A stretch of 64,000 nt of DNA. It comes from CAVQBJ01 sp963710725. Its GTDB lineage: Bacteria > Actinomycetota > Thermoleophilia > Solirubrobacterales > Solirubrobacteraceae. Below are positions 7,191 through 15,000 of this stretch, piece after piece (position 1 is the stretch's first letter; the number at the start of each line of letters is the position of its first letter). The stretch covers positions 1 to 64,000 of the forward strand of contig CAVQBJ010000001.1 of NCBI GenBank assembly GCA_963710725.1. Reading direction: 5' to 3'. The notes under the pieces were generated by a model that made no database searches, had not been told where the DNA came from, and saw only the letters and a list, made by a program, of their open reading frames with translations. A program made the translations under genes and the position numbers.

Positions 7191-7805
7191 ATGGAACCCC
7201 AGGCGACCGCCACGGACGACCTCGAGACGACCCCCGATCTGAGCCACGACGATCAGCGGATCGCCGCGTTGATTCGCAGTTACCGGCTTCGGCGGAATCT
7301 GACGCTGGCACAGCTGTCGGAACTGTCCGGGATCTCGGTCGGGCACCTCTCGCGGCTGGAGAACGGCGGCCGCACGCCGACCGTGCGCCTGCTGCTTCAG
7401 CTTGCGCGGGCGCTCGGTGTCTCGCTGGGCGCGCTTGTCGGTGAATCAGCGGAACAGAACACGGTCTACGTCTCGCGCAGCGGGGACAGGCACACGATCG
7501 CCGCCGGCGACACCTCGCTGCAATCGCTGTCGGACCCTTCGCTGCGCTCGCTGCAGGTCGTCGAGCTGAGCCTCCTGCCAGGCCGTCTGGGCGAGCCCGC
7601 GGCACACGCCGGCGAGGAGTGGGTGTACGTCCTGAGCGGCGCGATTGAGGTCGACGTGAGCGGGAGCACCTCCTTGCTGGCCGCGGGCGACGCGGTTCAC
7701 TTCCGTGCCGACATGCCTCATGCGCTGCGCAACCCCCACGAGGAGGGCGCGACCGTGCTCGTGGTCAACGCCCTGGAAGCGCCGGCCGTGCATCTCAGCT
7801 ACTGA
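7191..7805 (+). CDS. XRE-family regulator with C-terminal cupin domain
   Basis: 204 residues from the ATG at 7191. The HTH_3 domain (about residues 25-80) has RRNLTLAQLSELSGISVG and HLSRLENGGRTPTVRLLLQL. The cupin_2 domain follows, with HAGEEWVYVLSGAIEVDV and AAGDAVHFRADMPHALRN. In this family the cupin binds a small effector and modulates DNA binding. The longer frame from a TTG at 7146 would start inside the palindrome and is unlikely. The gene ends 23 bases before the nitrilase ATG, so it probably leads an operon of regulator, nitrilase and propeller protein. Confidence 0.92.
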   Translation: MEPQATATDDLETTPDLSHDDQRIAALIRSYRLRRNLTLAQLSELSGISVGHLSRLENGGRTPTVRLLLQLARALGVSLGALVGESAEQNTVYVSRSGDRHTIAAGDTSLQSLSDPSLRSLQVVELSLLPGRLGEPAAHAGEEWVYVLSGAIEVDVSGSTSLLAAGDAVHFRADMPHALRNPHEEGATVLVVNALEAPAVHLSY

Positions 7806-7828
7806 CCTCAACGGAACGGACGGCACCC

Positions 7829-8803
7829 ATGACACGTGTTGCTGTGGTGCAAACGGCCTCGATCCCGTTCGACTGCGCGGCGACCGTTGCCAAGGCCGAG
7901 GGCCTGATCGCGGAATGTGCGACGGGCGGCGCCCAGCTGGCGGTGTTCCCCGAGGCCTTCATCGGCTGCTACCCCAAGGGCACCGCCTTCGGTGCCGTCG
8001 TGGGGCGCCGGACCGGCCCGGGCCGGGACCTGTACCAACGGTACTTCGATTCGGCCGTCCAGCTGGATGGCCCTGAGGTGGCGCGCCTCATCAGCGCGTC
8101 CGCCGCTCACGCGATCTTCGCAGTCGTGGGCGTGATCGAGCGGTTCGGGTCCACGCTCTACTGCACGGCGCTGATGATCGATCCCGTCGCCGGGCTCGCC
8201 GCGATCCACCGCAAACTCATGCCGACCGGAACCGAGCGGCTGATCTGGGGCTTCGGAGACGGCTCCACCATCGGCACGGCGCAGAGCCCCGCCGGGCGCG
8301 TCGGCACCGTGATCTGCTGGGAGAACTACATGCCGGCCCTGCGACAGGCGATGTACGCCCAAGGTGTCGAGCTCTATTGCGCCCCGACGGCCGACGACCG
8401 CCCGACGTGGATCTCGACGATGACGCACATCGCGCTGGAGGGCCGGGTCTTCGTCCTGACCGCCTGTCAGTCGATTCGCGCAAGCGCCTATCCGGATTGG
8501 TACCAGGAGGAGATCAGCGAGGATCCTGCCGCCTACCTGATGCGGGGCGGGAGCGCGATCATCGCCCCCGATGGCGCGGTTCTCGCCGGCCCCGTGTTCG
8601 AGGACGAGACCATCCTGTACGCCGAAGTCGACCTTGCTGAGATCGCCCGCGGTCACCTCGACATGGATGCGGTAGGTCATTACAGCCGTCCCGACGTCTT
8701 CGAGCTGCGGATCGACACGCGCCGCCGTTCGCCGGTCGTGTTCTCTGACGACGGCGCCCCGACGCATGCGACGGCCGGCATCGGCGACGCGGACGAGCGA
8801 TGA
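7829..8803 (+). CDS. Nitrilase / cyanide hydratase family carbon-nitrogen hydrolase
   Basis: A 324-residue enzyme with the complete nitrilase triad at the classical positions: Glu42 (FPEAFIG), Lys129 (HRKLMPT) and Cys163 (VICWENYMP). The CWENY context and the YPKG segment are those of true branch-1 nitrilases, which convert R-CN to the carboxylate and ammonia, rather than amidases. The protein is cytoplasmic. It follows the XRE-cupin regulator by 23 bases and its TGA overlaps the ATG of the propeller gene by four bases. The natural nitrile is unknown. Regulation through the palindrome at 7146-7159 is likely. Confidence 0.93.
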   Translation: MTRVAVVQTASIPFDCAATVAKAEGLIAECATGGAQLAVFPEAFIGCYPKGTAFGAVVGRRTGPGRDLYQRYFDSAVQLDGPEVARLISASAAHAIFAVVGVIERFGSTLYCTALMIDPVAGLAAIHRKLMPTGTERLIWGFGDGSTIGTAQSPAGRVGTVICWENYMPALRQAMYAQGVELYCAPTADDRPTWISTMTHIALEGRVFVLTACQSIRASAYPDWYQEEISEDPAAYLMRGGSAIIAPDGAVLAGPVFEDETILYAEVDLAEIARGHLDMDAVGHYSRPDVFELRIDTRRRSPVVFSDDGAPTHATAGIGDADER

Positions 8804-10314
8804 CGCGGACCGCATCCGACGACGGACCGGTTGGGAACGACAGCGCGCGCCGTCGTCGCTGCGCGCTGGCGGCGGTGCTCGCGACCACGGCTACGCTCGT
8901 CGCCCCGGTCACCCCGGCACCGGCGGCCGCGCGGATCGTCGAAGGGAAGGCGATCAGTCCGAACAACGAGCGCGGCCAGCTCGGCAGCGGTTTCGGCGCC
9001 TCGGCGGCGCTCACTGCCGACGGGAGAACGGCGCTCATCGGCGGTCCGACCGATGGAAGCGCATCCGCCCCCGCGTCGCTGCAAAGCTGCAGCACCGACC
9101 CCGAGACCGGGGCCAATTTCTGCGACTACACGCCAGGGTTGCCGAACCCGGGAACGGGGGCGGTCTGGGTCTACCAGCTTCGCGGGCGCCGCTGGGCGCG
9201 GCGTCAGAAGCTGACGGCCCGCGACGAAAGTGGCGGCGCGAGCGGATTCGGGTCCAGCGTCGCGATATCCGCCGACGGCCGGATTGCGCTGGTCGGCGGT
9301 CCGGCCGACGATGGCGGCGCCGGCGCGGTGTGGGTCTTCGGTCGGACGGCCCACGGCTACGTGCCGATCGGCGCAAAGCTCACCGCGCCGGCTGCCGCGA
9401 GCGGTACGAGTGCCGCCTTTGGGGCGGCCGTGGCTCTGTCGGCCAGCGGCGCCACCGCGATGATCGGCGCTCCGGGGGCCGGGACGAAGGTCGGTGCCGA
9501 CGGCCCGGGAAGCGCCTGGGTGCTGACGCGCGCTCGCGGCGCGGTATTCACGATGGCCTCCGCGCAGCAGCTCGCTCCCATCGGCGAGAGCGCGACGAGC
9601 CCGAGCTCGTTCGGCGCGAGCCTCTCCCTCTCCGCCAGCGGCGCGACCGCGCTCGTGGGCGGGCCAACCGACGGCGACACCTCCGCGGGTGGGGTCTGGA
9701 TCTTCGCGCGCCACGGTGGGCGCTTCGGTCCGTCGGTCGCGAAGCTGATCCCGCAGGATGGCGGCGCCGGCCGACGTGCGCGGTTCGGAACGAGCGTGGC
9801 CCTGTCGGGCACCGGCGCGACAGCGCTCATCGGCGGTCCGGGCGACGGCGGGGGCCGCGGCGCCGCATGGTTGTTCGGCCTCGCGCGCGGCCACTGGCAC
9901 CAGCAGGGGCGCAAGCTGACGGGCGGCGGCGAGGCCGGCGGCGCGCGCTTCGGGGCCGCGGTCGCGCTCTCCCGCTCGGGAGCGCTCGCGCTCGTCGGGG
10001 GTCCGAACGATGCCAACGGGCCGAATAACGCGATCGGTCCCGACGACGGGAGCGGCACCGTTCAGCCCGGCGCGGCGTGGCTGTTTGTGCGCGCCGCCGG
10101 CCGCTATCGCCAGCGTGGCGCGAAACTCACCGCGCCCGCAGCGGGCGACGATGGGGCAGACGGCGACAGCCAGGCGTTTGGTCAGAGCCTTGCGCTCTCG
10201 GCGAACGGCGCGACGCTGCTGATCGGCGGACCGCTCGAGGGGTTCAACCAGCTGAGCTTCCCGTCGACTCCCTACGGGGCGGCCTGGCCGTTCGTGCTCC
10301 GCGGCCAGCCCTGA
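8800..10314 (+). CDS. Secreted FG-GAP-like beta-propeller protein
   Basis: A 504-residue protein with an N-terminal export signal: basic RRRRC, a hydrophobic run ALAAVLATTATLVAPV, and APAAA as a likely signal-peptidase site near residue 48. The rest consists of about seven 50-60-residue blades of the form FG-x-VALS-x-G-TALIGGP-x-GAAWVF, the FG-GAP/integrin-alpha-like propeller pattern. No catalytic motif is visible. Similar blades form the propellers of the giant proteins at 17764 and 33454. The start ATG overlaps the nitrilase stop (ATGA), which suggests coupled translation with a cytoplasmic enzyme; this pairing is unusual. The role could be binding of a surface ligand. Confidence 0.8.
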   Translation: MTRTASDDGPVGNDSARRRRCALAAVLATTATLVAPVTPAPAAARIVEGKAISPNNERGQLGSGFGASAALTADGRTALIGGPTDGSASAPASLQSCSTDPETGANFCDYTPGLPNPGTGAVWVYQLRGRRWARRQKLTARDESGGASGFGSSVAISADGRIALVGGPADDGGAGAVWVFGRTAHGYVPIGAKLTAPAAASGTSAAFGAAVALSASGATAMIGAPGAGTKVGADGPGSAWVLTRARGAVFTMASAQQLAPIGESATSPSSFGASLSLSASGATALVGGPTDGDTSAGGVWIFARHGGRFGPSVAKLIPQDGGAGRRARFGTSVALSGTGATALIGGPGDGGGRGAAWLFGLARGHWHQQGRKLTGGGEAGGARFGAAVALSRSGALALVGGPNDANGPNNAIGPDDGSGTVQPGAAWLFVRAAGRYRQRGAKLTAPAAGDDGADGDSQAFGQSLALSANGATLLIGGPLEGFNQLSFPSTPYGAAWPFVLRGQP

Positions 10315-10373
10315 CGCCACGCCGGGACGCCTGACGGCTCAAGGTTTTACGGCGATCAGTCGAACGGACTGGC

Positions 10374-11957
10374 ATGTCCGTCGCGAACCGGCGAACAGCG
10401 CCTGCGGCCACCGATGCGGTTGGCGAGCTCGTGCTGCGCACGAGCGTGATCAGAGCCACCGCCGCGCGCCAGCTGGAGCTGCTCGCGCGGATCGTCACCG
10501 AGATCGACCTTGTCTCCGAGGGCTCGGAGGCACTCGCGTCGGGCGCTGAGCGCGCGGCCGCGATGGCGGTCGGCGCACGCGACCTGGCCCGGGACGGCGC
10601 CGGGGTCCTTCGCGGCGTCGTCGACAACCTGGAGCAGGCGGTGCGCGTCGCCGAGGCCTGCATGGCCGAGCTGGCGGAGCTCGCTGAGCGCGTCGATGAG
10701 ATAGGACGGTTCGCCGACACGATCGACGCGATCGCCGCACAGACGAAGCTGCTGGCGCTCAATGCCGCGATCGAGGCCGCGCGCGCCGGTGAGCACGGGC
10801 GTGGCTTCTCGGTCGTCGCTGACGAGGTCGGGCGCCTCGCGCAGGCCGCCGCGCGCGACACGGCCCAGATCCGCCAGAAGGTCTCCGAGGTGAGCGCGGC
10901 GGGAGCGCGCTCGACGACGACCCGTCACGAGCTTCATGAGAGCGTCGAGTCGCTGCGCGCCGGACTGGAGGGGACGCGCGAGGCGACCGCGACCTTCGAC
11001 CGCATCGCCGGCGAGGTCGATGAGGTCTCCGAACTGGTCGTGGAGCTGAACGCGCACTGCGGGGAGCAGAGCGCCGCCGCGAGCGCGGCTCGGACGGAGG
11101 CCCGGGTGGTCGCCGGGGCCGCTCGCGGCACCCACGAGGCGGTCGATGTGCTCGCCCGCACGGCCGACCTGGTGGCGGGCGCAACCGATGCGCTCGCGGT
11201 CGCCGGTCTGGCCGGAATTCCATCGGCCGGCGACGCCGCCCGGGCGCTGACGCAGCTCGTGGCGGTGCTGCGGCCGCCGTTCGACGTTCCACGGGCGCAT
11301 GCGGGCGCGTTCCTCTCGCTCGCCGCTGATCGTGAGGCTCGCGGCGTCCAACTCGTCTGCGCGGACCTCGGTGAGCTCGACCCGATGATGACCGCGAACA
11401 TCCTGCGTTTCGCCGGCACGCTGTGCGGGGTCACGGTCACGGCAGTGCCGGGCCTGATCGCCGATCGGCGGATGTGGATGCAATGGTGGGTGCCCGGACC
11501 GCGGCTGCTGGTCCCCGAGTTCGACCTGACCAGCCCGGAGTACTACGACTACACGACTGCCGACTGGTTCCGGCAGCCGATCGAGGCGCGCAGCGAGGTC
11601 CTCACCGACCCCTATTTCGACGCCGGCGGGGCCGACGCGTGGATCGTCACCGCGTCCGTGCCCGTGTTCGCTGCGGGCACGGCGATCGGGGTCACCACGG
11701 CCGATCTGGATCTCGACGCGGTGGCCCGGCTCTGCCGGCCGGCGCTCGCGGGATTGCCGCACGACGCGGCCCTCATCTCGCGGGCCGGGATCGTCGTGAC
11801 CAGCACCGATCGGAACCGCCTGGAGGTCGGGGCGGCCCTCCAGGACGAACTCGGCGGGTGGGTTCGCTCGACACAGGCGGCCCACGCCGTCGGTCCGGAC
11901 AAAGTGAAGCTCTCACGCGTCCCCACGCTCGACTGGGCCCTGCTGGAACTGCCCTGA
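10374..11957 (+). CDS. Soluble methyl-accepting chemotaxis-like protein, MCP domain first and Cache-like domain last
   Basis: 527 residues without transmembrane segments or signal peptide. Residues about 30-290 form a long alanine-rich coiled coil. Its hairpin tip is the canonical chemoreceptor signature IAAQTKLLALNAAIEAARAG followed by GRGFSVVADEVGRLA, the CheA/CheW contact region. The C-terminal 200 residues resemble a Cache/PDC sensor (WMQWWVPGP, then PEYYDYTTADWFRQPI, then DPYFDAGG, ending with repeated sheet strands). Ordinary receptors have the sensor at the N-terminus outside the cell. Here the order is reversed and the whole protein should be cytoplasmic. No che genes lie nearby in the window. 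It is convergent with the kinase gene. Confidence 0.85.
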   Translation: MSVANRRTAPAATDAVGELVLRTSVIRATAARQLELLARIVTEIDLVSEGSEALASGAERAAAMAVGARDLARDGAGVLRGVVDNLEQAVRVAEACMAELAELAERVDEIGRFADTIDAIAAQTKLLALNAAIEAARAGEHGRGFSVVADEVGRLAQAAARDTAQIRQKVSEVSAAGARSTTTRHELHESVESLRAGLEGTREATATFDRIAGEVDEVSELVVELNAHCGEQSAAASAARTEARVVAGAARGTHEAVDVLARTADLVAGATDALAVAGLAGIPSAGDAARALTQLVAVLRPPFDVPRAHAGAFLSLAADREARGVQLVCADLGELDPMMTANILRFAGTLCGVTVTAVPGLIADRRMWMQWWVPGPRLLVPEFDLTSPEYYDYTTADWFRQPIEARSEVLTDPYFDAGGADAWIVTASVPVFAAGTAIGVTTADLDLDAVARLCRPALAGLPHDAALISRAGIVVTSTDRNRLEVGAALQDELGGWVRSTQAAHAVGPDKVKLSRVPTLDWALLELP

Positions 11958-12005
11958 GCTGCCGCGGAGATCGCGACCCGGCGCGCCATCGGACGCCGGC
12001 CCGCC

Positions 12006-15000
12006 TCAGGCCGCTTCGGCCTCGGCCGGGCCGATCGGCCCGGCCGCGACCGCGACGCGGTTGCGCCCAGCGCGCTTGGCCTCGTAGAGCGCGCTGTCGG
12101 CGCGGTTGAGGATCGCGGCGAGATCGCCGTCGGCGTCGCCCATGATGGCCACGCCAACGCTGATCGTGATTGCGATCTCGCCCTCGCAGGTGAGGATCGG
12201 CTCGGCCTCGATCGCCTCGCGCAGGCGCTCGCCGAGCACCTCGGCGCCCTCGTCGGTCTCCGGGAGCAGAAGCGCGAACTCCTCGCCGCCGTAGCGGCCG
12301 AGCAGGTCCATCGTGCGGATCACGCCGCTGAGACGTTCCGCGACGATCCGGATCACGTCATCGCCGGCGGCGTGTCCATACCGGTCATTGACCTGCTTGA
12401 AGTGGTCGATGTCGAGCATCAACGCCGACAGCGGCGGTCCGTAACGGTGCGAGGTGGCGAACTGCTTGTCGCCCAGTTCGAAGAAGTGGCGACGGTTGCT
12501 GACCTTGGTCAGCTCGTCGGTGGTCGCCATCCGCTGCACGGTCGCGAACAGGCGGGCGTTCTCGTAGGCGACGATCCCCTGTCCGGCGAAGGTCGCGGCG
12601 AGCTCGAGCTGGGCGGGGCCGAGCCCGCCGCGCTCGTCGCTGGCCATGATGAGGACGCCGGCCAGCTCGCCGCGCGCCGCCAGGGGCACGGCGAGCCACG
12701 CACCGGGATCGCCCAGCAGCTCGGGCAGCGGAGCAGCGCCGCCGGCGACGTCGCCCACGACGCGGCCGGCGCCGTCGGGGGCGAGAATCGCTGCCCGCGG
12801 GTCGAAGCCCGGCGCCAGCACGTAGCCGTCGGCCAGCTCGGGTGCGAGGTCGCCCGCGATCGCCACCAGCGACCACGAGCGGCCGTCGAGCATCAGCACC
12901 GCGGCACGGTCGCAGGCGATCGAGCGGCCGGCCATCTCGAGCAGGCTGCCGACGACGGCCGCCGGCTCGAGCGTCGCGCTGATGACCGCCATCGAGTCGC
13001 GGAGCGTCTCGGCCAGGCCGCGCTGCTCGCGCTCGGCGGCGACGGTGGCCTCCAGGCGCGCGGCACGGGCGGTCTCGAACGAGATCGCGATGTGGTTGCT
13101 GATCGCCGCGAGGATCTCGACGTCGTCGGCGGTGAAGATGCCGCGTGCGAGGCGCGAGTCGAGGTAGACGACGCCGAGCAGGCGGCCCTCGAGCATGAGC
13201 GGGGCGGCGAGGATCGAGCGCAGTCCGTGCTGGACGGCGCTGTCCGAGCCGAGCGCCGCGCCCTCCTCGGTGCCGGTGATGACGCGAGCCGCGCACTCCT
13301 CGCGCACCCGGTCGACGATGGTCGCCGCGTAGCCGGTGGTCTCGGTGAGCTCGACGCCGCCGGCGCCCCGCGCGGCGCTCAGCGCGAGCGGGCCGGTCTC
13401 GTCATCGGCCAGGAACAGGAACGCACGCTCGGCGCCGAGCAGCGCGACGAGCTGATCGAGCGCAACCGAGGCCAGCTCGGTCTGGTCCTGGGTGTGCGTC
13501 GCGGCGAGGCTCAGGGCGAGCAGCGCATCGAGGCTGCGGTTGCCCTGGAGCGACCCCGCGTGGCCCGCGCGCGACCGGCCGGCGGCAGCGACGGTCATGG
13601 AGCTGCGGCCGACGGTCGTGCGGCGGCTGGCGGTCGTCATCGTTCCCGAAGTCGCGCCGGACGACGCGGTGCCGGCGACCGACACCCCAAATTCGTCGGT
13701 GATCCACTGCGCTCGACTGGCCGCCGGCATGTCGATCGCCAGCCTCAGCGCGATCTTCGCCTGCCGGGTGCGCTCGGCAACGTCGCCCAAATCGCCATAG
13801 ACCCGGGCTCGCAGACGCGCGATCTCGAAGTGCATGAGCGGCGCGTCGCACTGAATCGCCAGCCGCTCGGCCTTGCGGGCGAGGGCGAGCGCCTTCTTCG
13901 GCTTCCCCTCGAGTCCGCGCAGCTGGGCGTCGGTGATCGTGTTGAAGCCCTGCCAGAGCGGCTGGAAACGCGCGAAGCGCAGCTTCCTCAGGCGAGCGCG
14001 CGCCTGTTTCATCGCGACCGCCCGGGTCTCGCCATCGCTGCGCACGGCACGCTCGACGAGCACGAGCGGCGCATACATGAAGTTCGGCATCGCCCAGAAG
14101 GTGGCCGTGTAAGGGTTGAGCCCGAGTGCATCACACTCGCGGATCGCCTCGTCCATCGTCGGCCCGAGGTCGCCCTGGTCGACCAGGTAGCTCATCTGGG
14201 TGGCCAGGAAGGTCTGGCGCAGGAAGCGGTTCTCGGGGTCGGCGTTGTCGGCGTTGCGCTTGCAGGCGGCGAACAGCTCGGCGGCCTCGGCGCGCTCGCC
14301 CTGAGCCTCGAGCACGATGATGCCGAGGCACAGGTACGGGTTCTCGGCCACGCCGGCCGCCTGGACGTTGCGCATGCGCTCGTGGACCGACACCCACTCG
14401 TCGCGCGCCTTGAGGCCGTGACCGCGCAGCCCGAGGTTGAAGGCGACCGTGGAGGCTGCGTTGAGCAGGTCGGAGAGGTCGAGCCAACGGCCGTACTCCG
14501 GCAGCAGCCGCTCGGCGAGGACGCCGGCGGCGCGAGCATCACCGAGCGCCTCCAGCCCGAGCATCTCGTACAGCCGGCCATGGGCGATGGCCTGCGGATC
14601 GCCGATCTCCTCGGCCATGGCCATCCCACGCTCGAACAGACGATTCCGCAGCCGCCGACTGCCGAACGACGCCGCGATGACCGAGATCCCGGTGAGCGTG
14701 TGTGAGACCTCGAGCGACGAGCCGAGGCGCCGCGACCGCACGAACGTACGCATCACCGTCGAGAGGATCGCGCCCGAGCGCCCCTCGATGTAGGCGGCGT
14801 TCTCGAGCTCGTGGTACAGGCTGACCTCGGCACACAGGCGCGCACGCTCGTCGTCGGAGAGCTCGGGGGCCCGGCGCCGTCCGACGAGCGCCAGGAGGCA
14901 GCGCAGCGAGGCCACGAGCGTGCCAAAGACCATCGCCAGTCTGCCGGTGGGCGGTGTCTGGCCGAGCTCTCGCAGTCCGGCGAGGGCGTAGCGCGTCGCC

